From Amycolatopsis echigonensis (GTDB lineage: Bacteria > Actinomycetota > Actinomycetes > Mycobacteriales > Pseudonocardiaceae), in NCBI RefSeq assembly GCF_014174495.1, contig NZ_JACJHR010000020.1:1-64000 (forward strand): 64,000 nucleotides of DNA. Reading direction: 5' to 3'. The notes under the pieces were generated by a model. It worked only from the letters and a program-made list of their open reading frames with translations. It was not told where the DNA came from and ran no database searches. Every line of letters begins with the position of its first letter. Position 1 is the first letter of the stretch. Positions 35,930-44,797 of the stretch are shown piece by piece. Both the position numbers and the translations under genes were made by a program.

Positions 35930-36393
35930 CATCGAGGGGAATGCTGCTGCGGATCGCCGGAGCGGGCGCGGGTGCCGCGATGCTCACTGCCGCCCTGTCC
36001 GGCACCGCCTACGCGGGGGAGCAATCCGTCGCCGCCGGCGCGAACTTCAAGATCCATCGCGCGGGAACGAGCTCCTGCTTGGACAGCAACACGGGAGGGG
36101 ATGTCTACACGCTCACGTGCAACGGCGGGCGAAACCAGGTATGGACCAACTACGCCCCGGGCAAGTTCCGGAACCTGGCGACCAACGCCTGCCTCGCCGC
36201 GAGCAGAACGGCCGTTTTCACCACGACCTGCTCGTCCAACACCACTGACTGGACGACTTCGTCCACGACGAACAAGTACGTCAAGAACGTTCAGACCGGG
36301 CTCTGCCTGAACAACAGCGGCGGCAGCCCCGAAGCGGTCGGGGTGCGGATCTGCCACGCGCCGACCGCGCTGTGGACCATGGAACGGGTCTGA
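35926..36393 (+). CDS. Secreted ricin-type beta-trefoil-like protein
   Basis: A 155-residue protein with a signal peptide (MLLRIAGAGAGAAMLTAALS, cleaved near AYAG). The mature domain has three similar segments with paired Cys and Trp: SCLDSNTGG to NQVWTNY, ACLAASRTA to TTDWTTS, LCLNNSGGS to TALWTMERV. This is the QxW-type beta-trefoil pattern of ricin-B lectins, so sugar binding is likely; the ligand is unknown. The ribosome-binding site is AAAGGA five bases before the ATG. Confidence 0.8.
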   Translation: MPSRGMLLRIAGAGAGAAMLTAALSGTAYAGEQSVAAGANFKIHRAGTSSCLDSNTGGDVYTLTCNGGRNQVWTNYAPGKFRNLATNACLAASRTAVFTTTCSSNTTDWTTSSTTNKYVKNVQTGLCLNNSGGSPEAVGVRICHAPTALWTMERV

Positions 36394-36402
36394 CCCTTGA
36401 AG

Positions 36403-36434
36403 CCGGTGGGCCGTTCGCGAGAGCGGCCCACCGG
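36403..36434. terminator. Bidirectional hairpin terminator
   Basis: CCGGTGGGCCG and CGGCCCACCGG form an 11-bp perfect stem between the convergent lectin-like and deaminase genes. Confidence 0.8.
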
Positions 36435-36435
36435 G

Positions 36436-37776
36436 CTACCCGTCTTCCCGCAGCCGGGCGCTCGCCTTCGCCAGCTCGCTCGCGATCGCCGACTCGTCCG
36501 CCGTCCTCAGCTGGCCTGTCTCCACCACGGTCTTCCCGCCCACGAACAGCCTCCGCAGCGGCGGCGGCGCGGCCAAGACCAACGCCGCGACCGGGTCGTC
36601 GATGCCCGCGTAGTTCAGCCCGTTCAGATCCCATACCGCCAGATCCGCGAGCTTTCCCACCTCCACCGAGCCCATGTCCTGCTCGCGGCCGAGACACCGC
36701 GCGCCGCCCATCGTGCCGAGCCACAACGCTTCCCGCGTCGTCAACCCGGTCGGCCCGCCGCGTTGCCGGGCCTGCAGCAATGCCTGGTGCAGCTCCTCCG
36801 CCAAGCCGCCGGATTCGCTTGAAGCCGCGCCGTCGACGCCCAAGCCGACCGGAGCACCGGCGTCGAGCAAGTCCCGCACCGGGGCGATTCCGCTGCCCAG
36901 ACGGCCGTTCGACGTCGGGCAATGCGCGGAACCCGTCGCCGTCGCGCCGAAACGGCGGATCGCCTCCGGCGCGAGGTGCACGGTGTGCGCCAGCCAGACG
37001 TCCGACGCCAGCCAGCCCAGTTTGTCCGCGTACTCCGCGGGCGTGAGGCCGGTTTCGGCGAGGCATTGCTTTTCCTCGTCCTGGGTTTCGGCCAGGTGAG
37101 TGTGCAGCCGGACGCCCTTGCGCCGGGCCAATTCCGCCGACTCGGCCATCAGCCGCTCGGTGACGGTGAACGGCGAGCACGGGCCCGCCGCGATCCGCAG
37201 GTGCGCGTCCGGCGAGGCGTCGTGGTAGCGGTCGATCGCGGCTTCGGTGCCGAGCAGAGCGTCCTCGGCGGTCTCGACCAGGCTGTCCGGCGGCAGCCCG
37301 CCGTCCGACTCGCCGCGGTCCATCGAGCCTCGCACCAGGTGCAGCCGCAGCCCGATCCGTTCCCGCGCGGCGACGAGCGCGGCCACCTGGTCGCCGCCGT
37401 CGCGCGGGAAGACGTAGTGGTGGTCGGCGACCGTGGTGCAGCCGCTCAGGGCGAGCCGCGCCATTCCGGCGGCACCGGCGGCGTGCGTGATCTCCTCGGT
37501 CAGCTTGGCCCACACCGGATACAGCGCGACCAGCCACTCGAAGAGGGTGTGGTCGGCGGCGAGGCCGCGCGTGGCCCATTGGTAGAGGTGGTGGTGCGTG
37601 TTCACGAGGCCGGGCGTGACGAGGCAGCCAGTGGCATCGACGCGTTCGTCCACCTCGCCGGTGAAGGCGCCGTCGCCGACGGCTGCGATGCGGTCGTCCT
37701 CGAGGACGACGTGTCCGTTGCGGTACTCGGGACCGCTGACCGTCGCGATCGCGGCGTTCTCGACGACTGTCCTCAT
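36436..37776 (-). CDS. 8-oxoguanine deaminase-like amidohydrolase
   Basis: A 446-residue amidohydrolase from the ATG at 37776 (GGAGG lies 11 bases upstream; in-frame TTG and GTG starts lie just before it). Metal and catalytic sites are LVTPGLVNTHHHLYQWATRG, LHTHLAETQDEE, LAHTVHLAPEA and GLGVDGAASSES. These match the 8-oxoguanine/guanine/cytosine deaminase group of the AtzA/TrzN type. It would feed urate into the uricase pathway encoded nearby. A substrate test is needed to separate 8-oxoguanine from related triazines. Confidence 0.82.
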   Translation of the reverse strand: MRTVVENAAIATVSGPEYRNGHVVLEDDRIAAVGDGAFTGEVDERVDATGCLVTPGLVNTHHHLYQWATRGLAADHTLFEWLVALYPVWAKLTEEITHAAGAAGMARLALSGCTTVADHHYVFPRDGGDQVAALVAARERIGLRLHLVRGSMDRGESDGGLPPDSLVETAEDALLGTEAAIDRYHDASPDAHLRIAAGPCSPFTVTERLMAESAELARRKGVRLHTHLAETQDEEKQCLAETGLTPAEYADKLGWLASDVWLAHTVHLAPEAIRRFGATATGSAHCPTSNGRLGSGIAPVRDLLDAGAPVGLGVDGAASSESGGLAEELHQALLQARQRGGPTGLTTREALWLGTMGGARCLGREQDMGSVEVGKLADLAVWDLNGLNYAGIDDPVAALVLAAPPPLRRLFVGGKTVVETGQLRTADESAIASELAKASARLREDG

Positions 37777-37801
37777 GCGACAACTCACCTCCGGGAGATC
37801 T

Positions 37802-37839
37802 CGTGAGTGGCTACCCCGAACCCGGGGCAGCCACTCACG
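37802..37839 (-). terminator. Hairpin terminator after htpG
   Basis: CGTGAGTGGCT and AGCCACTCACG pair perfectly over 11 bp around a GC-rich loop, 8 bases past the htpG stop. Confidence 0.75.
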
Positions 37840-37846
37840 AAACCCG

Positions 37847-39736
37847 TCACAACGCCTTGGCCGCGCGATCCGCCACCAGGTTCAGGAACCGGCTGGGGTC
37901 GCTCAGCTCGCCGCCCTCGGCGAGCAAAGCCATGCCGTGCAACAGCTCCGCCGTCTCGGCCAGCGAGGCGTCCTCCGGGTGCTCGGCGAACGCCTTGCGC
38001 AGGCCGGTCACCAGCGCGTGGTCCGGGTTCAGCTCCAGCACCCGCTTCACCGGCGGCAGTTCCTGCCCCATGGCGCGGTACATCTTCTCCAGCGTCGGCG
38101 TCAGATCGCCCGCGTCGCCGACGATGCACGACGGCGACGTCGTCAGCCGCGACGACAGCCGGACCTCCTTGACGGTGTCGGACAGCGTCGCCGACATCCA
38201 CTTCAGCAGGTCCTCGTACTCGGCCTTCTTCTCCTCGGACGTCTCGTCGCCGAGGTCGACCTCGCCCTTCGCGACCGACTGGAACGTCTTGCCGTCGAAG
38301 CCGCTCACCGCGTCGGCCCACATCTCGTCGACCGGGTCGGTGAGGATCAGCACCTCGTATCCCTTGGCGCGGAACGCTTCCAGGTGCGGCGAGTTCTCGA
38401 TCGTGGTGCGCGAATCGCCGGTCAGGTAGTAGATGTGCTCCTGGCCCTCCTTCATCCGCGACACGTAGTCGCGCAGCGAAGTGGGCTTCTCCGCGTGGTG
38501 CGTCGAGGCGAACGACGAGATCTCCAGGATCTGCTCCCGGTTCTCCGGGTCGTCGATCAGGCCTTCCTTCACCGCGCGGCCGAACTCGGACCAGAACGTC
38601 GCGTACTTCTCCGGCTCCTCGGTCATCATCGTCTTGACCGTCGAGAGGATCTTCTTCTCCAGCCGCCGCCGGATCGCGCGGATCTGCCGGTCCTGCTGCA
38701 GGATCTCGCGCGACACGTTCAGCGACAGGTCCTGCGCGTCGACGACCCCCTTCACGAAGCGCAGGTAGTTCGGCATCAGCGCTTCGCAGTCGTCCATGAT
38801 GAACACGCGCTTGACGTAAAGCTGCACGCCGCGCTTCGCGTCCCGCATGAACAGGTCCATCGGCGCGCGCGAAGGCAGGAACAGCAGCGCCTGGTACTCG
38901 AAGGTGCCCTCGGCCTGCATCCGGACCGTCTCGAGCGGGTCGGTCCAGTCGTGGCTGATGTGCTTGTAGAACTCGTGGTACTCCTCGTCGGAGACCTCGT
39001 CCTTCGAACGCGCCCAGAGCGCCTTCATCGAGTTGACCGTCTCGAGACCGGCACTGCCCTCTTCGCCCTCGCCGGTCTTGGCCATCTGCACCGGCCAGGT
39101 GATGAAGTCGGAGTAGCGCTTGACGATCTCGCGCACCTTCCACGGCGACGTGTAGTCGTAGAGGTGGTCCTCGTCGTCGGCGGGCTTGAGGTGCAGCGTC
39201 ACCGAGGTGCCCTGCGGGGCGTCGGAGAGGGACTCGATCGTGTAGGTGCCCTCGCCGGTGGATTCCCAGCGGACGCCCTCGTCGGTGCCCGCGCGCCGGG
39301 TCACCAGGGTGACCTTGTCGGCGACCATGAAGCTGGAGTAGAAGCCGACGCCGAACTGCCCGATCAGGTCCTGGCCCGCGGATTCCTTCGACTCCTTCAG
39401 CTTGCGCAGGAAGTCGGCGGTGCCGGATTTCGCGATGGTGCCGATCAGGTTGACGACGTCGTCCCGGCTCATCCCGATGCCGTTGTCGCGCACGGTGAGG
39501 GTGCGCGCGTCGGAATCGAGGAGGATCTCGATGTGCAGGTTGTCGGTATCCGCCTGCAGATCCTTGTCGCGGTACGTCTCGAGCCGGAGCTTGTCCAGCG
39601 CGTCGGAGGCGTTGGAGACCAGCTCGCGCAGGAAGATGTCCTTGTTCGAGTAGATCGAGTGGATCATCAGCTGCAGCAACTGGCGCGCCTCGGACTGGAA
39701 CTCCAGCGTTTCGACCGTCCCGGTTCCCTCAGCCAT
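37847..39736 (-). CDS. htpG: HSP90-family chaperone HtpG
   Basis: A 629-residue HSP90 homologue of usual length. The GHKL ATP site contains [27 protein letters not shown] and [14 protein letters not shown], followed by middle and C-terminal domains ([14 protein letters not shown]). It is a cytosolic ATP-dependent folding chaperone. It is monocistronic, with a terminator on either side. A plausible -10 box, TAGACT, lies about 50 bases upstream of the start, and no HspR or CIRCE site was seen. Confidence 0.96.
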
Positions 39737-39953
39737 GGCTTTCGTGTTTCCTTTCGCCCCTGAAAAGACCGTCGTGAAGTCTACCCAGCAGGGACGACAG
39801 AACGTGCGGAGACCGCGAAGTCCGAGTGCGGCCAGCGGTGCCAGCCGGAGCGGGTATCGAGCCGAGGCTGAGCATTTCGCCGCCGGTGGCCCCGGTTCGG
39901 CTTCTTTTGCCCCGCTGGCCCCGTATTTCGCCGAGGATGTCGTACTGCGCCAG

Positions 39954-39993
39954 GCCGCGAGTGCCTGCGCCGGTCAGCGCAGGCACTCGCGGC
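39954..39993 (-). terminator. Strong hairpin terminator after the aceB-aldolase operon
   Basis: GCCGCGAGTGCCTGCGC and its perfect complement form a 17-bp stem with a CGGTCA loop, 5 bases past the aldolase-like stop. The remainder of 39737-39953 is htpG upstream sequence without a further gene. Confidence 0.85.
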
Positions 39994-39998
39994 GTGGT

Positions 39999-41195
39999 TC
40001 AGGCTTGGCGCCGCGCGTACGCGTCGAGCCGCGCCACCTCGAAGGGCAGCTCGGACTCCGCCAGCGCACCGCAGTGGAACCCGCCGAGCAGATACCGCGC
40101 CAGCGCTTCCGCGGTGGCGGGTTCGTCCAGCACTCCCCCGGACGTGTTCGACGCGTAGTCCTGCAACCGCTTGGCCGCCGCCGGGGCGCCCTCGCGGTAG
40201 AAGGCGTACGTCGCCGCGTACCGGGTCGGCAGCTGGTGCGGATGCAGGTCCCAGCCCTGGTAGAAGCCGTTCTCCAGCGACCGCCGCACCAGGCGCAGGT
40301 GTTCCGCCCAGGCGCCCGGCAGGTCGTCGCCCACCGGAAGCCGGTTGGTCGAACCGTCGGACAGCCGCACGCCCGTTCCGGCAGCCGCGACCTGCATCAG
40401 CTGCTTCGCGAAGTCGGCGGCGGGGTGCGCCATGCTCTGGTACGCCGCGCTGATGCCGAGACCCGCGCTGTAGTCGTAGGTCCCGTAATGCAGCCCGGAG
40501 CACCGGCCGTCCGCGGCCTGGATGATCCGCGCGACCGAGACCGTGCCGTCGGTCGAGAGGATCGACTGCGCGGTCTCGATCTGCACCTCGAACCGCAGCG
40601 CGCGGTCCTCCAGTCCGTACGCGGTTTCCAGTCGCCCCAACACTTCCGCGGCGACCTCGACCTGTTCGACCGCGGTGACCTTCGGCAGCGTCACCACGAA
40701 TCCGTCCGGCAGCGATCCTTCGGACAGCAGGCCCGACAGGAACAGATCGAGCGTCCGGATGCCCCGTCGCCGGGTCGCGGCTTCGAAGCTCTTGAACCGG
40801 ATCCCGACAAACGGGGTGCCGCCGGTGGTCGCGAGCGTCCGCCCGGCGCTCTCCGCGGCCGCGTCCTCCGCTCCGTCGCCGGGATGGCCGTAGCCGTCCT
40901 CGAAGTCGATGCGGAGGTCCTCGATCGGCTCGGTGAGGAGCTTCTCGCGGACCCGCTCGGCCACCGCCGGGTCGAGGTTCAGCAGGTCGCCGTGCTCGAC
41001 GAAGACCCGCATCGCCTGCTTGCCCCAGTCGGCGACCAAGCGCGTGCGGTACTGCGACGCCGGCACGTACACCGTGTGCACCGGACGACGGCCCGGAGAC
41101 TCGCCGGGGTACTTCGCCGCCACGCGCGCGTCGGCCTCGGCCAACCGCGCGTCGGCGGCGCTGTAGACGTCCTCGGCGAGTCGTCCGCCGCCCAT
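39999..41195 (-). CDS. HpcH/HpaI aldolase/citrate-lyase-like protein (DUF6986)
   Basis: A 398-residue protein of the HpcH/HpaI/CitE superfamily; EDLRIDFEDGYG, RFEVQIETAQSIL and GLHYGTYDYSAGLGI carry the metal-binding acidic residues expected of that barrel. The reaction is unknown. Its ATG overlaps the malate synthase stop by one base (TAATG), so the two are co-translated, which suggests a role near glyoxylate or malate metabolism. Confidence 0.83.
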   Translation of the reverse strand: MGGGRLAEDVYSAADARLAEADARVAAKYPGESPGRRPVHTVYVPASQYRTRLVADWGKQAMRVFVEHGDLLNLDPAVAERVREKLLTEPIEDLRIDFEDGYGHPGDGAEDAAAESAGRTLATTGGTPFVGIRFKSFEAATRRRGIRTLDLFLSGLLSEGSLPDGFVVTLPKVTAVEQVEVAAEVLGRLETAYGLEDRALRFEVQIETAQSILSTDGTVSVARIIQAADGRCSGLHYGTYDYSAGLGISAAYQSMAHPAADFAKQLMQVAAAGTGVRLSDGSTNRLPVGDDLPGAWAEHLRLVRRSLENGFYQGWDLHPHQLPTRYAATYAFYREGAPAAAKRLQDYASNTSGGVLDEPATAEALARYLLGGFHCGALAESELPFEVARLDAYARRQA

Positions 41196-42769
41196 TACTG
41201 GATGTGCTCGTAAGCCGGCAGGGTCAGGAAGTCCGGGAAGTCGTCGGCCAGCGCGACCTGCTCGAACAGCTCGACCGCGGGCTTCAGGAGATCGTCCGGA
41301 ACCTCCGCCGCGAGCTCGCCGCGGACGTCGGCGACGACGCCGCGCACCAGCTCCGCGGTGACCTTCTCGCCGTTGTCCAGCTGCGTGCCGTTCTTGACCC
41401 ACTGCCACACCTGCGACCGCGAAATCTCGGCCGTGGCGGCGTCTTCCATCAGGTTGTGGATCGCCGCCGCGCCGTTGCCGCCCAGCCACGAGGCCAGGTA
41501 GCGGATGCCGACGTCGACCGCCGCGCGCAGGCCGGCCGCGGTGGCGCTGCCCGGCGTCGAGGCGACGTCCAGCAGCTGGTCGGCGGTGACGCTCACGTCG
41601 TCGCGGGTGCGCTCGAGCTGGTTCGGCTTGTCACCGAGGACCTTGTCGAACTCTTCCTTGCAGAGTGCGACCATGCCCGGGTGCGCGACCCACGAACCGT
41701 CGAAGCCGTCGCCGGCCTCCCGCGACTTGTCGGCGTGCACCTTCTCGAAGGCGCCCTTGTTGACTTCCGGGTCCTTGCTCGGGATGAACGCGGCCATGCC
41801 GCCGATCGCGAACGCGCCGCGCTTGTGGCAGGTGCGCACGAGCAGTTCGGTGTAGGCGCGCATGAACGGCGCGGTCATGGTGACCGAGTTGCGGTCCGGC
41901 AGCACGAACTTCTCGCCCGCGTCACGGAAGTACTTGATGACGCTGAACAGGTAGTCCCAGCGGCCCGCGTTGAGGCCGGAGGCGTGCTCGCGCAGTTCGT
42001 AGAGGATCTCTTCCATCTCGAACGCGGCCGGGATGGTCTCGATCAGCACGGTGGCGCGGACGGTGCCGTGCGGGATGCCGAGCGCCTTCTCCGCGTGCGT
42101 GAACACGTCGTTCCACAGCCGCGCTTCGAGGTGGCTTTCCATCTTCGGCAGGTAGAAGTACGGGCCCTTGCCGCGGTTGAGCAGCTCCTGGGCGTTGTGG
42201 AAGAAGAACAGGCCGAAGTCGACCAGCGCGCCGACGCCCTTGCGCCCGCCGAAGGTCAGGTTCCGCTCGTCGAGGTGCCAGCCGCGCGGGCGGACCACGA
42301 TCGTCGCGTGCTCGACGTCGGGCTTCAGCTCGTAGTGCTTGCCGTTCTGGTCGAGCGTGATCGTGCCGCGGATCGCGTCGGACAGGTTGACCTGGCCGCC
42401 CACGACGTTCGCCCAGTGCGGCGTGTTGGCGTCCTCGAAGTCGGCGAGCCACACCTTGGCGCCGGAGTTGAGGGCGTTGATGGTCATCTTGCGGTCGGTC
42501 GGGCCGGTGATCTCCACGCGGCGGTCGCGCAGTGCCGCCGGAGCCTCGGCGACCCGCCAGTCGCCCTCGCGGATCTCCTTCGTCTCCGGGAGGAAATCGA
42601 GCCGGCCGGTGGTGCGGGCCTCCTCGCGCCGCTTGCCGCGCGCGACGAGCAGTTCGTCGCGCCGCGCGGCGTACTCGTCGTGCAAGCCCGCTACGAAAGC
42701 GAGGGCTTCCGGCGTCAGAATCTCGTCCCCACGCTCGACGGACCCGCCGAGTACCTGGACCTCAGACAT
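41195..42769 (-). CDS. aceB: Malate synthase A
   Basis: A 524-residue enzyme that condenses glyoxylate with acetyl-CoA to malate. Conserved pieces are VWLADFEDANTPHW, TVRATVLIETIPAAFEMEEI, GLNAGRWDYLFSVIK and DGSWVAHPGMV, with the length of the A isoform. Glyoxylate is expected from ureidoglycolate produced by allB-alc upstream in the window. An IclR regulator is divergently transcribed from a shared 108-base promoter region. Confidence 0.96.
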   Translation of the reverse strand: MSEVQVLGGSVERGDEILTPEALAFVAGLHDEYAARRDELLVARGKRREEARTTGRLDFLPETKEIREGDWRVAEAPAALRDRRVEITGPTDRKMTINALNSGAKVWLADFEDANTPHWANVVGGQVNLSDAIRGTITLDQNGKHYELKPDVEHATIVVRPRGWHLDERNLTFGGRKGVGALVDFGLFFFHNAQELLNRGKGPYFYLPKMESHLEARLWNDVFTHAEKALGIPHGTVRATVLIETIPAAFEMEEILYELREHASGLNAGRWDYLFSVIKYFRDAGEKFVLPDRNSVTMTAPFMRAYTELLVRTCHKRGAFAIGGMAAFIPSKDPEVNKGAFEKVHADKSREAGDGFDGSWVAHPGMVALCKEEFDKVLGDKPNQLERTRDDVSVTADQLLDVASTPGSATAAGLRAAVDVGIRYLASWLGGNGAAAIHNLMEDAATAEISRSQVWQWVKNGTQLDNGEKVTAELVRGVVADVRGELAAEVPDDLLKPAVELFEQVALADDFPDFLTLPAYEHIQ

Positions 42770-42824
42770 GCGCAACACCCCGAGTAGTGCTTTGGATAAC
42801 GTCCCTACGGTTTTTACCTGACGG

Positions 42825-42848
42825 ACTATAGTTTCTGCATAGCGGAAC
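42825..42848. promoter_or_regulatory. Shared aceB/iclR promoter with IclR-type operator
   Basis: GACTATAGTTT includes ACTATAGT, a palindrome that gives a TATAGT -10 box on both strands. GTTTC-n8-GGAAC (42831-42848) beside it has the spaced inverted half-sites used by IclR proteins. The IclR regulator is therefore likely to control both aceB and itself. Confidence 0.5.
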
Positions 42849-42877
42849 ATCAATCGGGTCTGTGAGGAGGACCACTG

Positions 42878-43642
42878 GTGGCGGCTGAGAAGAGCGGACG
42901 AGACGGCGGCGTCCAGTCCCTGCAGCGCGCGTTCGAGCTGCTGGAGCACCTGGCGGACACCGGCGGCGAGGCCAGCCTGTCGGAGCTGGCGACCCTGTCC
43001 GGGCTGCCGATGCCGACGATCCACCGGCTGATCCGCACGCTGGTGTCGCTGGGCTACGTCCGGCAGAACACCAACCGGCACTACGCGCTGGGCGCCCGGC
43101 TGATCCGGCTCGGCGAGAACGCCAGCATGCAGTTCGGCGCGTGGGCGCGGCCGCTGCTGGTGGAGCTGGTCGAGGAGGTCGGCGAAACGGCGAACCTGGC
43201 GGTGCTGGAACGCGACGAGGTGGTGTACGTCGCGCAGGTGCCGTCGAAGCACTCGATGCGGATGTTCACCGAGGTGGGGCGGCGCCTGCTGCCGCACGGC
43301 ACCGGCGTGGGCAAGGCGATGCTGGCGGAACTGCCCGCCGACGAGGTCTCGGCGCTGCTGGAACGCACCGGCATGCCGGCGTACACCGAGCACACCTTCA
43401 CCGACCCGGACGCGCTGGCGCTGGAGCTGAAAAAGATCGCCGGACAGGGTTACGCGCTGGACGAGGCGGAGCAGGAACTCGGGGTGCGCTGCATCGCCGT
43501 CGCGATCCCCGGCGCACCGGTGCCCGCCGCGGTGTCGGTGTCCGGTCCGTCCGGCCGGCTGACGGCGGACGCGGTCAGCCACATCGCGCCGGTGGTGCAG
43601 AAGGTGGCGGACCGGCTTTCACAGCAGCTGCCGGTTACCTGA
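42878..43642 (+). CDS. IclR family transcriptional regulator
   Basis: A 254-residue IclR protein. The winged HTH is in ASLSELATLSGLPMPTIHRL and YVRQNTNRHYALGARLI; the GAF-like effector domain includes RRLLPHGTGVGKAMLAELP and GIAVAIPGAPVPAAVSV-type strands. It is divergent from malate synthase and starts at a GTG after TGAGGAGG. By position it may be an AllR/GclR-like sensor of glyoxylate or allantoin. Confidence 0.92.
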   Translation: MAAEKSGRDGGVQSLQRAFELLEHLADTGGEASLSELATLSGLPMPTIHRLIRTLVSLGYVRQNTNRHYALGARLIRLGENASMQFGAWARPLLVELVEEVGETANLAVLERDEVVYVAQVPSKHSMRMFTEVGRRLLPHGTGVGKAMLAELPADEVSALLERTGMPAYTEHTFTDPDALALELKKIAGQGYALDEAEQELGVRCIAVAIPGAPVPAAVSVSGPSGRLTADAVSHIAPVVQKVADRLSQQLPVT

Positions 43643-44138
43643 GTTCGTTGGGCTGGCCCTTGAGTTCGCCTTTGAGGAGGTCCATCAGCAGGCCGTCGTG
43701 CCAGGTGCCGTCGAGCCCCTGCTCGTAGTCGCGCAGGATGCCGACACGGCGGAACCCGAGCTTTTCGTACACGTGGATCGCGCGGACGTTGGCCGCCGCC
43801 GGATCGATGGTGATCCGGTGGTGCCCCTGGTCGAACAGGCGCTGGGCAAGGATCCGGATCGCCTCCGCGCCGAGCCCGAGCCCGTAGTAGTCCGGGTGGA
43901 CGGCGAGGTCGATCCCCGCGTGCCGGTAGCGGCGAGTGAGTTCCTCCCAGCTTTGGATGACGCCGACGGTGTGGCCTTCGTACTCGATGGCGTAGGTCTG
44001 GTCTTCCCCTTCGGCGAGGAGGCCGTCGGTTTCCTCGTCGGGATCGCCCCACCACTGCGCGACCTCCGGAGCGGACAGGATCTCGTGCACTCGCGCCCGA
44101 TCGGCTTCGGTGAGAGTCCGGAGGATTACGCGGTTCAC
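43635..44138 (-). CDS. GNAT family N-acetyltransferase
   Basis: A 167-residue acetyltransferase of the RimJ/aminoglycoside 6'-type group; VHPDYYGLGLGAEAIRILAQ is the acetyl-CoA loop and VRAIHVYEKLGFRRVG the C-terminal motif. The acceptor is unknown. Its GTG overlaps the lipoprotein stop by four bases, and its 3' end overlaps the iclR 3' end by eight bases. Confidence 0.87.
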   Translation of the reverse strand: MNRVILRTLTEADRARVHEILSAPEVAQWWGDPDEETDGLLAEGEDQTYAIEYEGHTVGVIQSWEELTRRYRHAGIDLAVHPDYYGLGLGAEAIRILAQRLFDQGHHRITIDPAAANVRAIHVYEKLGFRRVGILRDYEQGLDGTWHDGLLMDLLKGELKGQPNELR

Positions 44139-44455
44139 TGCATCGGCTTCTCGTCGACCTTCACGTCGTAAGTGGCCTTAGACCCGTTGACCCCGGAAAG
44201 AGTCACGGTGAGGCCGTATTTCTCACCGCCGCCGGTCAGGAAACAGCGAGCGGTCTGCCCGTTCTCCGCCTTGATCGGCCCGGGGCATGTGACCGAATCC
44301 GGCCGTCGCCCGTTGTTCGACTGCTCGAGGACGGTGGAGATGTTCTTCTCGAGATCAGCCTTGGAGATCTCGTTGCCAGCCGACACCGAGACGCTGCAAG
44401 CCGTGAGCACCAGCCCGCAGAGGACGGGCAGGCCAAGACGAATCGAACGATGCAC
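44135..44455 (-). CDS. DUF4333 lipoprotein
   Basis: A 106-residue protein with a lipoprotein signal peptide and lipobox LTAC, followed by a DUF4333 domain (EISKADLEKNISTVLEQSN, VTCPGPIKAENGQTARCFL with two Cys likely bonded). Function is unknown; related domains occur in ESX-linked and surface proteins. Starts at a GTG at 44455 behind AGGAGA. Confidence 0.85.
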   Translation of the reverse strand: MHRSIRLGLPVLCGLVLTACSVSVSAGNEISKADLEKNISTVLEQSNNGRRPDSVTCPGPIKAENGQTARCFLTGGGEKYGLTVTLSGVNGSKATYDVKVDEKPMQ

Positions 44456-44497
44456 AGCAGGTCTCCTACCTGGTCCAGACGGATGGGGGAATACGGT

Positions 44498-44700
44498 CTA
44501 GCAAATCGCAGCGCGCGTCGAGCGCAGCCAGCTCGAGCGGTCTCGGGGCTGCTGCCCGGACTCCGGATCGCCGACCTTGATGCCACCTTGGCCGATCCCG
44601 GCCCTTGCCACAGCAGACCCGCGGATCTGCCGAGCACATCCCCGATCGACTTCGCCGTCCGGAGCAGTTCTTCCGGGACCGCGCCGAAACCGCCCGCCAT
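44498..44700 (-). pseudogene. Fragment of a WXG100/ESX-associated protein
   Basis: After AGGGG, an ATG (44700) opens MAGGFGAVPEELLRTAKSIG and then reaches LLWQGPG, which is like the W-x-G turn of ESX-1-associated small proteins. Reading then turns Arg/Ser-rich and runs into the downstream lipoprotein gene in another frame, whereas a plausible continuation (GIGQGGIKVGDPE, stop at 44498) is in a different frame. A frameshift after the WxG motif is the simplest explanation. Confidence 0.4.
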
Positions 44701-44797
44701 GCCCACCCCTCGTAGTCGTAGCTGCGCCGCTACCTACCGTGGCAGGCCACACTACAAGGAATGTCCGGTTTGGCCGCTATCCACCCGTCTGGGGGAA

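Noticed and set aside
34231-36357. A very long open frame (about 700 codons) antisense to the rodA-like gene
   Set aside because: High-GC coding regions generate long antisense frames; its translation is arginine-rich and low in hydrophobic pattern, whereas the plus strand encodes a clear SEDS protein.
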